A stretch of 10,601 nt of DNA from Desulfovibrionaceae bacterium (GTDB lineage Bacteria; Desulfobacterota; Desulfovibrionia; Desulfovibrionales; Desulfovibrionaceae). The position numbers and the translations under genes were made by a program. Position 1 is the first letter of the stretch. Every line of letters starts with the position of its first letter. The stretch spans positions 1 to 10,601 of the forward strand of contig WRHT01000029.1 of assembly GCA_009783115.1 (NCBI GenBank). The letters run 5' to 3'. The notes below the pieces were generated by a model that saw only the letters and a list, made by a program, of their open reading frames with translations, made no database searches and was not told where the DNA came from. Shown here one piece after another: positions 1 through 7,281 of the stretch.

Positions 1-2
1 CC

Positions 3-557
3 ATCAGTATTTTCGGTTACGAGATTTTCCGGCCGGCGCATTTTTACTATCTCATATGGAGCATGGCCGCCCTGACCATTCTGCTCTTTTACATGCTGCA
101 GAACTCCCGCTTCGGCCGGGCCCTCAACTATATAAAGCAGGATGACCTGGCCGCTGAAGGCAGCGGAATCAATACCGCCCACTATAAACTGGCGGCCTTT
201 GTTCTGGGCGCGGTCTGGGCCGGGCTGATCGGCGCTGTTTTCGCCGCCAAAATCGAGACCGTTTCCCCCCAGTCCTTCTCCTTCAGCGAATCCGTGCTTT
301 ATTTCGCCATTGTCATCCTTGGAGGGGCCGGAAGCATCCCAGGTGTGCTCCTGGGCGCCTTTTTGATTACCGGGCTCCCGGAAATTTTCCGGGAATGGCA
401 GAATTACCGCCTCTTCCTTTTCGGGGCGGCCATGGTGGCGATGATGATCTTCAGGCCGCAGGGGCTTATTCCTCCGGGCCGCCGCCGTTACAACGTCTGG
501 CCATACCTGGGCCGCTTTCCCTGCGGCATCGCCTTCAGGAACCGGGAACCGCGCTGA
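3..557 (+). CDS. livM: Branched-chain amino acid ABC transporter permease LivM (C-terminal part)
   Basis: This is the last 184 codons of an inner-membrane permease; the reading frame is open back to the left edge, so the gene starts outside the window. The visible part has several hydrophobic membrane segments. It carries family features: a cytoplasmic stretch 'GRALNYIKQDDLAAEGSGIN' that fits the LivM/LivH loop contacting the ATPase, an 'SPQSFSFSESV' segment, and the 'ILGGAGSIPGVLLGAF' block near the C-terminus, ending in 'FRPQGL'. With LivH it would form the channel that imports leucine, isoleucine and valine delivered by a periplasmic binding protein. Its stop overlaps the livG start (TGATG), which indicates translational coupling. 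LivM-type permeases also serve urea or other amide transporters, so the exact substrate is inferred. Confidence 0.9.
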   Translation: MSIFGYEIFRPAHFYYLIWSMAALTILLFYMLQNSRFGRALNYIKQDDLAAEGSGINTAHYKLAAFVLGAVWAGLIGAVFAAKIETVSPQSFSFSESVLYFAIVILGGAGSIPGVLLGAFLITGLPEIFREWQNYRLFLFGAAMVAMMIFRPQGLIPPGRRRYNVWPYLGRFPCGIAFRNREPR

Positions 558-1324
558 TGGACATTCTGCGCCTGAACGGGTTGAGCAAACGCTTCGGCGG
601 GCTGGTGGCGGTGGATGATGTCAGCCTCCAGGTGGAAGAGGGCGGAATCGTCGGAATCATCGGCCCGAACGGGGCCGGAAAAACCACGGTATTCAACCTG
701 ATTACCGGTAACTACCGTCCGGACGAAGGCGAGATCATCCTCGCCGGACAAAACATCACCGGACTTTTGCCCCACCGCATCGTGGAACTGGGCGTAGCCC
801 GAACCTTTCAAAACATCAGGCTCTTCCAGGAAATGAACGCCCTGGAAAACGTCCTGGCCGGCTGCCACTGCCGGCTGCGCGCCGGCATCCTTGCCTCCAT
901 GTTTCACCTGCCCTCCCAAAAACGCGAAGAACGCCTGGCCCTGGAACGGGCCATAAAAGAACTGGCTTTCGTGGGCCTGGAAACACAGTACGCCAACTAC
1001 GCCAAAAACCTGGCCTACGGCAGCCAGCGCCTCCTGGAAATCGCCAGGGCCCTAGCTTCCAGCCCCCGCCTGCTCATTCTGGATGAACCGGCCGGAGGCA
1101 TGAACGACCAGGAAACCCGTAATCTCCTGGAACTCATCCGGGCCATCCGCGACCTGGGCATCAGCATCCTGCTCATCGAACACGACATGAACCTGGTCAT
1201 GAAACTCTGCGACCGCCTGGTGGTGCTGGAATACGGGGCGGTTATCGCCACCGGCGGCCCGGAGGAAATTAAAAAAAATCCGCGGGTAATCGAGGCCTAC
1301 CTGGGGACCGAGGATCCTCTGTGA
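557..1324 (+). CDS. livG: Branched-chain amino acid ABC transporter ATP-binding protein LivG
   Basis: A 255-residue ABC ATPase that would power uptake through LivH/LivM at the cytoplasmic face. All nucleotide-binding elements are visible: Walker A GPNGAGKT (36-43), Q-loop glutamine Q85 in RTFQNIRLF, a signature motif in the form AYGSQ (153-157, followed by RLLEIARAL), Walker B LLILDEP (172-178) and the switch histidine H209 in LLIEHDM. Length and the 'AGGMN' D-loop fit LivG rather than LivF. I chose ATG 557 because it overlaps the livM stop and gives the normal N-terminus (MDILRLNGLSKRFGG); the frame is open further upstream but there overlaps livM. The signature has serine where glutamine is usual (YGSQ rather than YGQQ). 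No livF follows; the next gene is lgt. Confidence 0.93.
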   Translation: MDILRLNGLSKRFGGLVAVDDVSLQVEEGGIVGIIGPNGAGKTTVFNLITGNYRPDEGEIILAGQNITGLLPHRIVELGVARTFQNIRLFQEMNALENVLAGCHCRLRAGILASMFHLPSQKREERLALERAIKELAFVGLETQYANYAKNLAYGSQRLLEIARALASSPRLLILDEPAGGMNDQETRNLLELIRAIRDLGISILLIEHDMNLVMKLCDRLVVLEYGAVIATGGPEEIKKNPRVIEAYLGTEDPL

Positions 1325-1425
1325 GCGGCGGGCGTCTCCCCTGAACCGCCTGGACGCATGCCCGGAAACCACGCCGCTTCCAATCTGCTCTTGCTTAAAG
1401 ATCCGGGCTGGTTTAGCCTGAAGCG

Positions 1426-2280
1426 ATGTTGTCTTATCCGCGGATCGATCCGGTTATCTTCACCTTGGGACCTTTGTCCGTACGCTGGTATGGCCTGGCC
1501 TATCTAGCGGCCTTTGCCGCGGCCTGGCTGCTTGGCTCCAGCCGGGCCGGACGCCGGGACAGCCCTTTCAGCCGCGAACAATTCCAGGAAGTTCTGGCCT
1601 TGGGTATGCTGGGGGCGGTCTTGGGCGCACGCCTGGGCTATGTTCTCTTCTACAAACCGGCGGAATACCTGGCTAATCCCGAAGAAATCCTCGCCCTCTG
1701 GCACGGGGGCATGTCTTTCCACGGCGGACTTCTTGGGGCGATCTGCACCGTCTGGTGGTTCTGCCGCAAATTCCGGGTGGATTTGCCGCGCGCCCTGGAC
1801 TTTTTCGCCCCCCTGACCCCGCCCGGCCTTTTTTTCGGGAGACTGGGCAATTTCATCAATGCCGAACTCTGGGGACGGACCACGGATATGCCATGGGGCA
1901 TGGTTTTTCCCGGAGGAGGGCCTTTGCCCCGCCATCCTTCGCAGCTTTACGAAGCCGGGCTGGAAGGGCTGGTCCTCTTCGTCGTCCTGTGGCGCTTTTC
2001 CAGCCGCGAGAGACCGCGCGGGGCCGCCTCCGGCCTCTTCGCCCTGCTCTACGGCTCCTTCCGCCTGCTGGTGGAGGCCTTCCGCGAACCTGACCGGCAT
2101 CTGGGTTTTATCCTGGGCGACTTCGTCACCATGGGCATGCTGCTCAGCCTGCCCATGATCCTCGCGGGCCTGCTGCTCCTGCGGCTTGCCCGCAAGGCCG
2201 CCGCTCCAGACAAGCAAACTCGTCTCCCCGGCCGGCAGCCCGGCCGGAAGGCCGGGACGGCCCGTGGCAAACGCGGATAA
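1426..2280 (+). CDS. lgt: Phosphatidylglycerol--prolipoprotein diacylglyceryl transferase
   Basis: A 284-residue inner-membrane enzyme that transfers diacylglycerol from phosphatidylglycerol to the lipobox cysteine of prolipoproteins, the first step of lipoprotein maturation. The Lgt signature GRLGNFINAELWG lies at 138-150. The residues matching the essential ones of E. coli Lgt are visible: Y26, H99 (in SFHGG), R139, N142, E147, G150 and R220 in the REPD motif. HPSQLYEA (170-177) is also typical. Multiple hydrophobic helices span the chain, and the last 30 or so residues form a basic cytoplasmic tail. The Shine-Dalgarno sequence before ATG 1426 is weak, but the start gives the standard N-terminus. 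The 3' end overlaps lptD by 17 nt. Substrates in this window are the two predicted lipoproteins at 7282-7719 and 9417-9698. Confidence 0.96.
   Translation: MLSYPRIDPVIFTLGPLSVRWYGLAYLAAFAAAWLLGSSRAGRRDSPFSREQFQEVLALGMLGAVLGARLGYVLFYKPAEYLANPEEILALWHGGMSFHGGLLGAICTVWWFCRKFRVDLPRALDFFAPLTPPGLFFGRLGNFINAELWGRTTDMPWGMVFPGGGPLPRHPSQLYEAGLEGLVLFVVLWRFSSRERPRGAASGLFALLYGSFRLLVEAFREPDRHLGFILGDFVTMGMLLSLPMILAGLLLLRLARKAAAPDKQTRLPGRQPGRKAGTARGKRG
2239..2256 (+). promoter_or_regulatory. Hairpin carrying the likely lptD ribosome binding site
   Basis: Inside the end of lgt the RNA can form a perfect 7-bp, all-GC stem, CCCGGCC / GGCCGGG, closed by a GGAA tetraloop of the stable GNRA type. The only purine-rich Shine-Dalgarno candidate for lptD (GGAAGG) sits in this loop and the 3' arm, and the GTG start follows 7 nt after the stem. 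Ribosomes finishing lgt would open the hairpin, so it would make lptD translation depend on lgt. The structure is seen; the regulatory role is inferred, and GC-rich sequence can form such stems by chance. Confidence 0.45.
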
Positions 2281-4570
2281 AAGGCGGCTTGCCCTACTGC
2301 CGATCCTGCTGCTCTGCGCCGCCCTGGAAGGACAGGCCAGGGCGGAAAATTCCCTGCGCCTCTTCCGGGGAAATGCGCAACAGCAGGCCTGGACCCTCAG
2401 GGCGGATCGGGTATCCAGCCTGGCCGAAGGAACCGTGCTGGAGGCCGAAGGCCGGGTGGAGCTGCGTCTTGGCGAAGATCTGATTCAGGCGGAGTTTGCC
2501 CGTTATTTCACCCGGACCAACTGGGTCTATCTCTCCGGCCAGGTACGGCTTTTTCTGGGAGAAGACCGTCTGGAGGCGCGGGAAGCCGAGTTCGATTTGC
2601 GCGGACAAACCGGTTGGCTTACGGACGGCCGCATTTTCATTAACCAAAATCACAGCTATTTCCAAGGTGAGCATATCACCAAGCACCGTGGTAGCATTTA
2701 CAGCTTCCACCGGCTCAAATACAGCGTCTGTGACGGTCCGGTTCCGGCATGGTCTTTTGAAGCCAACGACGGGGTGCTGGAGATGGACGGCTATGCACGG
2801 CTCCGGGGAGTAAACTTCCAGGTGGCGGATCTGCCGGTGCTTTATTCCCCCTACCTGCTGATTCCAGCCAAAACCGAACGCCAGACAGGTTTCCTGATGC
2901 CGGATTACCTGAACAGCAGCCGCAACGGCTTGACCCTTACCCTGCCTTTTTTCCTGGCCGTGGACTCCAGCCGGGACCTGACCGTTTACGAAAGCTACAT
3001 GAGCCGCCGCGGACTGATGCATGGACTGGTTTACCGCTCCAAGGCTTCGGAAGACGAATACCTCTGGCTGGGTTTTGATTATCTGCATGACCGCGAAATC
3101 ATCCTGACGGATTCGAATGACCGCCGTTACAGCGGCGACGGGATGATCCGCGCGAACCGCGAGCGTTGGTGGCTGCGCGGCATGTATGAAGAACGCCTGC
3201 CGGATCATCCCCAGTGGCATCTCAGGGCCGACTTGGATTATGTTTCAGATCAATACTTTTTGCGCGACTTCCATAATAACCCGACCAGTTTCCAGCGTAA
3301 CAACAACGCGCTGTTCAGCGCTTTTTCCCGTGAGCTGAAAGAAGAAGACAAAGACCGGGTCAGCGGCCTGCTCCTTTTCCGGGATTGGGAACGGCTGGGC
3401 ATGTACCTTTCCGGGGTCTATACCCAGGACCCCAGGCTGGGTAATAGCGACCCGGCTCTGAGCTGGTCTCCTGCGCCGGCCCGGAGCCAGGATCCCACCG
3501 TGCAGCAACTCCCGGCCCTGGATTTTTACCTGTACCAGGGAAGGCTCTGGCCAGGACTGCCCCTGGAGCTGCAAGCCCAGGGCCAAGGGGCATACTTCCA
3601 CCGCCGGGCCGGAGAGAGCGGCGCGCGTATGGATTTGAGCCCCAGACTGCTCTTGCCCTTCTCTTCCCCTTATGGTTCCTTTTACATGGCCGGGCGTCTG
3701 CGGAGCACCTGGTATGAAACGGAAGGCCGCGCCAAGGACGCGGACCCCGGCGACAAGCTCCGCCTGCTGCCGGATTTTGAAGCCCAGGCTTCCACGGAAT
3801 TAACCAGGGTTTACCAACTGTCCGTAGAAGACTCCCCCGGCGAAAACGCCTGGCTGGGGATGCGGCACAGCATCCTGCCCAGTCTGGCTTACCGCTACAC
3901 GCCCTATCTGGATCAGAGCCGATACCCCTCCTACACGGACTATGACCGGCTGGACCCCATGAATGAAGTGGTTTTTTCCCTGGATAACCTCCTCACCCTC
4001 AAACGGGCAACGGCCAAAGGACGCTCTGCCTACCAGGATCTGCTCCGTCTGCGCCTGGAGCAGGGCTATGACCTGCGGGAGGCATCCCGCGACGAAGATC
4101 TGCGCGATTACCCGCGACGGCCTTGGAAAGACCTGCTGCTTGAACTCGTCCTTTACTCGCCCGGAGGACTATTAAGCCTGCACAGCGCCAATTATTACAA
4201 CCCGGCGGAACGGGATTTCAGCAGGCAAACCCACGGACTGACCCTGAAAAATAGTGAACAATGGCAGTTTTCCGCCAACCTGAACCGTTATAAACCCGTA
4301 AAGGATCATAATCCGCTGCGCCGGCGCGATTACAGCCTCAGCACGGCCTCGCTCCACGGCAGTCTCCGCCTGGGGGAATCCTGGAGCGCCTCGGCTTACC
4401 ACGACTGGCCCCTGGAAGGCACAGGCCAAACCCAGGCCCGCAAGGAAAGCGGGCTAAACATTACCTACATGCACCAATGTTTTCAACTGGGAGGCGATTT
4501 AATCCGCTCGGAAAACGAGACCTCTTTCAGGCTCATGTTCAGCCTATCCGGACTGGGAGGTCTTCCCTGA
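2264..4570 (+). CDS. lptD: LPS-assembly outer membrane protein LptD (OstA/Imp)
   Basis: A 768-residue outer-membrane protein that, with LptE, inserts lipopolysaccharide into the outer leaflet. An in-frame ATG exists at 2186, but GTG 2264 is preferred: it directly precedes a signal peptide (basic KRR, hydrophobic LALLPILLL, cleavage after ARA at 25-27) and leaves only a 17-nt overlap with lgt. Mature residues about 28-150 form the LptA/OstA-like jellyroll, seen as 'LRADRVSSLAEGTVLEAEG' and 'FARYFTRTNWVYLSG'. The family motif CDGPVPAW follows at 156-163, then a long beta-barrel of alternating aromatic strands ending 'FRLMFSLSGLGGLP'. The mature protein has exactly two cysteines, C156 and C739, which could form one disulfide between the periplasmic domain and the barrel. 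No lptE is visible nearby. Confidence 0.93.
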   Translation: MANADKRRLALLPILLLCAALEGQARAENSLRLFRGNAQQQAWTLRADRVSSLAEGTVLEAEGRVELRLGEDLIQAEFARYFTRTNWVYLSGQVRLFLGEDRLEAREAEFDLRGQTGWLTDGRIFINQNHSYFQGEHITKHRGSIYSFHRLKYSVCDGPVPAWSFEANDGVLEMDGYARLRGVNFQVADLPVLYSPYLLIPAKTERQTGFLMPDYLNSSRNGLTLTLPFFLAVDSSRDLTVYESYMSRRGLMHGLVYRSKASEDEYLWLGFDYLHDREIILTDSNDRRYSGDGMIRANRERWWLRGMYEERLPDHPQWHLRADLDYVSDQYFLRDFHNNPTSFQRNNNALFSAFSRELKEEDKDRVSGLLLFRDWERLGMYLSGVYTQDPRLGNSDPALSWSPAPARSQDPTVQQLPALDFYLYQGRLWPGLPLELQAQGQGAYFHRRAGESGARMDLSPRLLLPFSSPYGSFYMAGRLRSTWYETEGRAKDADPGDKLRLLPDFEAQASTELTRVYQLSVEDSPGENAWLGMRHSILPSLAYRYTPYLDQSRYPSYTDYDRLDPMNEVVFSLDNLLTLKRATAKGRSAYQDLLRLRLEQGYDLREASRDEDLRDYPRRPWKDLLLELVLYSPGGLLSLHSANYYNPAERDFSRQTHGLTLKNSEQWQFSANLNRYKPVKDHNPLRRRDYSLSTASLHGSLRLGESWSASAYHDWPLEGTGQTQARKESGLNITYMHQCFQLGGDLIRSENETSFRLMFSLSGLGGLP

Positions 4571-4597
4571 ATACCAGTAACCTTAAAGGAACCAGCC

Positions 4598-5440
4598 ATG
4601 CAGATTACCCTGCCTGACCCCCAAAGCCCCCCGGCCGTCCTCCAGGACTTCGAACTATCCCTGCGTTGCCCGGAACTGCGCCCCGGACAGAACCTCTTTC
4701 TTCTGCCTGAAAAAAACCCTTCGGCTCCACAACCCCAGGCGCTAATCCCCAGGCCGTTTTTTCTGCCCGGCCTGGCCGGCAACCCCCTGGCCGCGGGCAT
4801 GCTCCTGCTGGATGGAGATCGCCCCCTGTTCAGCGTGGACCTGCGCCTGGAAATGCCGGTGGGCGGCCAAGATTCCGCCCTCCCCTGCATCCGTATCTCC
4901 GCCCTGGCCGCCCTGAAGCCCGGGGAATACCGTCTGGCCGCCCTGCGCACCGGGCCGGCCCTAGCCTGGATCACCGTCTCGGACAAGGGTTCTCTGGGCG
5001 AACGCCTGGATGAAAGCGGTCCGGCGATCCATGAAACCATCCGCAAGGCCCTGGCCCTGCGCTGCGCCAGCGGCTACCTGGTCCCGGACGAAATTTTCCG
5101 TCTGCGCGCCCTGGCCGCCGATCTGGCCCTGGTCCAGGGTTACGACCTGGTTATAGCCAGCGGCGGCACCGGCCTGGCCCTCCGCGACCAGACCCCGGAA
5201 GCCCTGCTCCCCCTGCTGGAAAAACGCCTTCCCGGTTTTGAGCAGGCCATGATCCAGGCCTCCATGCGGAAGACCCCGCACGGCGCCATCTCCCGCGCCA
5301 TTTGCGGAACCGTTGGACAAAGCCTGCTCCTTACCCTGCCCGGCAGCCCCAAGGCCGTGCGCGAAAACCTGGAAGCCGTGCTGCCGGCCTTGGGACACGC
5401 CCTGGGCAAACTCCAGGGTAACCGTGAGGATTGCGGGTGA
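4598..5440 (+). CDS. MogA/MoaB-like molybdopterin-binding protein with an extra N-terminal domain
   Basis: A 280-residue protein. From about residue 122 it is a MogA/MoaB/CinA-type molybdopterin-binding domain: ITVSDKGSLGERLDESGP at 125-142, the GGTG loop at 189-192, RDQTPEA at 196-202, ISRAICG, and LPGSPKAV at 247-254. Such domains adenylylate molybdopterin or bind it during molybdenum cofactor synthesis in the cytoplasm. Residues 1-120 are proline-rich with predicted short beta strands; I do not recognise this domain. It lacks the cysteine and motifs expected of a MOSC domain, which can be joined to MogA domains. A good ribosome binding site (AAGGA, 7 nt before ATG) and 27 nt from lptD suggest the same transcript. 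Molybdopterin binding is well supported; the exact reaction is not. Confidence 0.85.
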   Translation: MQITLPDPQSPPAVLQDFELSLRCPELRPGQNLFLLPEKNPSAPQPQALIPRPFFLPGLAGNPLAAGMLLLDGDRPLFSVDLRLEMPVGGQDSALPCIRISALAALKPGEYRLAALRTGPALAWITVSDKGSLGERLDESGPAIHETIRKALALRCASGYLVPDEIFRLRALAADLALVQGYDLVIASGGTGLALRDQTPEALLPLLEKRLPGFEQAMIQASMRKTPHGAISRAICGTVGQSLLLTLPGSPKAVRENLEAVLPALGHALGKLQGNREDCG

Positions 5441-5455
5441 AAGCAAAATCGCCCT

Positions 5456-5464
5456 AAAGGAGAT
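5456..5464 (+). promoter_or_regulatory. Strong ribosome binding site that sets the Memo gene start
   Basis: AAAGGAGAT stands 4 nt before ATG 5469, with the GGAG core 6 nt away. It decides the start: the frame is open back to 5313, but that upstream part overlaps the previous gene and would add residues unlike the family. Confidence 0.8.
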
Positions 5465-5468
5465 CTTT

Positions 5469-6299
5469 ATGGAAAATCTGCGCCCGCCGATGGCGGCCGG
5501 CAAATTCTATCCCGCCAATCCCGTGGAACTGCGGAAAACAGCCCAAGCCTGCATGAAACCGGCGGAAAAACCCGCAGAGGCCTTGGCCTGCATGTTGCCC
5601 CATGCCGGATACGTTTTTTCCGGGGCCGTGGCCGGGCTGACCCTGGGGCAGATCCGCCTGCCCGCCACCGCGCTGCTCATCGGACCCAACCACAGCGGGC
5701 GGGGACCGGAACTCTCTCTCTGGCCCGGCGGCGCCTGGCGCACCCCCCTGGGCGACGTGCCGGTCGATGCGGACGGAACGCAAAGCCTGCTGCGAAAAGA
5801 ACCCTTATTCCAGGCCGATTGCCAGGCCCACCGCCTGGAACATTCCCTGGAAGTGCTCCTTCCATTCTTGCAGCTGTTCCGCCCGGATCTGAAGATTCTG
5901 GCCCTGTGCGTGCGTTCCCATAACCTGGCGACCCTGGACCGGGCGGGGCAGGCCATCGCGAGCCTGGTAAGGGAACGCCGGGAAGAGGGAGAGGCTCCGC
6001 TCCTGATCACCAGCACGGACATGAGCCATTACCTGCCCCACGACCAAGGACGGAAACTGGACGCCCTGGCCTTAGAACAGGTGGAAAAACTGGACCCTCA
6101 GGGCCTTTTCCAGGTCTGCGTTTATAATAAAATCAGCATGTGCGGCTTTACGGCCATGACCCTGATGCTCTTCGCCTGCCGCGGCCTGGGCGCTTCCAGT
6201 TGCCGGATCACCGCCCACACCAATTCGGGAATCACCGGCCGCGCCTACGGCGCGGAGCTGGACAGCGTGGTGGGCTACGCCGGGGCGGTTATCAGCTAA
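5469..6299 (+). CDS. amrB: AmmeMemoRadiSam system protein B (Memo family)
   Basis: A 276-residue cytoplasmic protein of the Memo family, structurally related to extradiol dioxygenases and LigB. Family motifs are all present: RPPMAAGKFYP at the N-terminus, PHAGYVFSG (H45), GPNHSG (H75), EHSLEVLLPFLQ (H125), STDMSHY (H187) and CGF (C225). These His and Cys residues match the metal-site residues of human MEMO1. In prokaryotes the protein is often encoded with an AMMECR1-domain protein and a radical SAM enzyme; the biochemical role is unsettled. Neither partner is in this window. The gene follows the MogA-like gene by 28 nt with a strong ribosome binding site, so they are probably co-transcribed. 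The symbol follows the AmmeMemoRadiSam naming and is less certain than the family. Confidence 0.93.
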   Translation: MENLRPPMAAGKFYPANPVELRKTAQACMKPAEKPAEALACMLPHAGYVFSGAVAGLTLGQIRLPATALLIGPNHSGRGPELSLWPGGAWRTPLGDVPVDADGTQSLLRKEPLFQADCQAHRLEHSLEVLLPFLQLFRPDLKILALCVRSHNLATLDRAGQAIASLVRERREEGEAPLLITSTDMSHYLPHDQGRKLDALALEQVEKLDPQGLFQVCVYNKISMCGFTAMTLMLFACRGLGASSCRITAHTNSGITGRAYGAELDSVVGYAGAVIS

Positions 6300-6306
6300 T
6301 TTTTCA

Positions 6307-6403
6307 CGCGTAAAAACAGCGGCCTACGCGGCGGCCTTGCCCTTAAGTTCGCGCCCCCTTATCCGAAAAGAAGGGAGAAGGAACAACTCCCTCTTTTTAC
6401 GCG
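6307..6403. repeat. 10-bp perfect inverted repeat flanking the Memo/flagellin-like intergenic region
   Basis: CGCGTAAAAA at 6307-6316 is the exact reverse complement of TTTTTACGCG at 6394-6403, with 77 nt between. The right arm contains the T-run of the terminator, so RNA pairing between the arms would compete with, or enclose, the terminator hairpin. The repeat is seen; any function is inferred. Confidence 0.4.
6372..6398 (+). terminator. Probable Rho-independent terminator after the Memo gene
   Basis: AGGGAG pairs with CTCCCT across a 9-nt loop (6 bp), followed by one base and a run of five T. It would end the lgt-lptD-mog-Memo transcript. The stem is short, and the hairpin ends only 17 nt before the next start codon, so it could instead act as an attenuator for the flagellin-like gene. 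Confidence 0.55.
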
Positions 6404-6415
6404 GATAAAAACAAT

Positions 6416-7234
6416 ATGCCCAACTTCCTGGCGGATTACTCATTAAACCTCTTGCGCGGGCAGATGCTGGAACAACTGGCCTTGGGCGGAATTTCCGGCG
6501 GCATGAGCCTGCTGGGCTTCACCCTGGGGCAGCCGGCCAGGCGCAGCGGCCGGGAAATGATGAACGACGCCCTCACCGGCCTGATGCGTAGCGACGTGGC
6601 CATGTTACGCCAGGGGGCGAAAAACCTGGATCAAGGCAAGGCCTTGCTGGAAACGGGCATTTCCGCCCTGGAGAGTATGCAGGCCCAGGTGGAACGCATG
6701 CGCGAGATCGTGGGGCAATTCCGGGACGGCGCGGGCACCGCGGATCTGGGGGCAGAGTATGCGAACCTGAACCGGAACCTGAACGAAACCATCAGCGGAG
6801 CCTCTTTCAACGGTTTGAAGCTCTTTGACGGATCCGGCTGGAATGAGGATGAACGGGTACAAGCGGACGGAAACGTGGGACGGCTGGAACTGCAGGCCGG
6901 ACAGACCCAAAACGGGCTGACCCTTTATGACTTGAGCGAACATAAAGACATAGGCTATAACAAAATCACGAACCCAGACAATCCCAGCCAGACTGAACTC
7001 GCGGCCCAGGACGCTGAACTCGCGGGCTTTGCCCAAAGGCTGGCCGGAATCCAGGAGAGTTACCAGGCCAGGTCCGGGCTGCTGGCCTCCGAGGGCGCGG
7101 CCCTGGAGCGCCAGGCCGATATCCTGCAAGAGGCCACCAGACGGGCCGGTTCCCAGGATCAGCAAGCCCTGCGCCAGATCCTCATGGAACTCCTCCTGCG
7201 GGAACAAGGAGGCCTGGCCGACGCCCAAGCCTGA
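6416..7234 (+). CDS. Flagellin-like protein (unusual, solitary)
   Basis: A 272-residue soluble, mostly helical protein that resembles flagellin D1 regions. After a glycine-rich, moderately hydrophobic N-terminus come heptad-like helices. These are 'ALLETGISALESMQAQVERM' (about 80-100), matching the flagellin pattern of a helix followed by a run of small residues, then 'LGAEYANLNRNLNETISG', and the D1-type FNGLKLFDGSG. The C-terminal half returns to a coiled helix (about 195-272), as flagellins do. It lacks the canonical first residues (INTN...), and the C-terminal D0 motif is degenerate. It could be a minor filament, hook-associated or diverged structural protein. No other flagellar gene is in the window. 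There is no clear Shine-Dalgarno before ATG 6416; only the upstream terminator hairpin region is purine-rich, and it is too far away. Confidence 0.6.
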   Translation: MPNFLADYSLNLLRGQMLEQLALGGISGGMSLLGFTLGQPARRSGREMMNDALTGLMRSDVAMLRQGAKNLDQGKALLETGISALESMQAQVERMREIVGQFRDGAGTADLGAEYANLNRNLNETISGASFNGLKLFDGSGWNEDERVQADGNVGRLELQAGQTQNGLTLYDLSEHKDIGYNKITNPDNPSQTELAAQDAELAGFAQRLAGIQESYQARSGLLASEGAALERQADILQEATRRAGSQDQQALRQILMELLLREQGGLADAQA

Positions 7235-7281
7235 AAAACGCATAAAATACCCCGGCGCGGACACATGCCCGTACCGATATG

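Noticed and set aside
1391..1419. TTGCTT-N17-TAGCCT as a promoter for lgt
   Set aside because: The -10 box is poor, and it ends 6 nt before the start codon, leaving no leader; transcription from further upstream is as likely.
2186..2263. Longer lptD N-terminus from the ATG at 2186
   Set aside because: It would put 26 proline- and arginine-rich residues before the signal peptide and overlap lgt by 95 nt; GTG 2264 gives a normal signal peptide.
5313..5468. Longer Memo protein N-terminus
   Set aside because: The extension overlaps the previous gene in another frame, while ATG 5469 has a strong ribosome binding site and the normal family start.
7235..7281. Left-end copy of the tRNA-Ser 3' sequence as an island border
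   Set aside because: I looked for a match to the last 15-20 nt of the tRNA near the change in gene content and elsewhere in the window and saw none.
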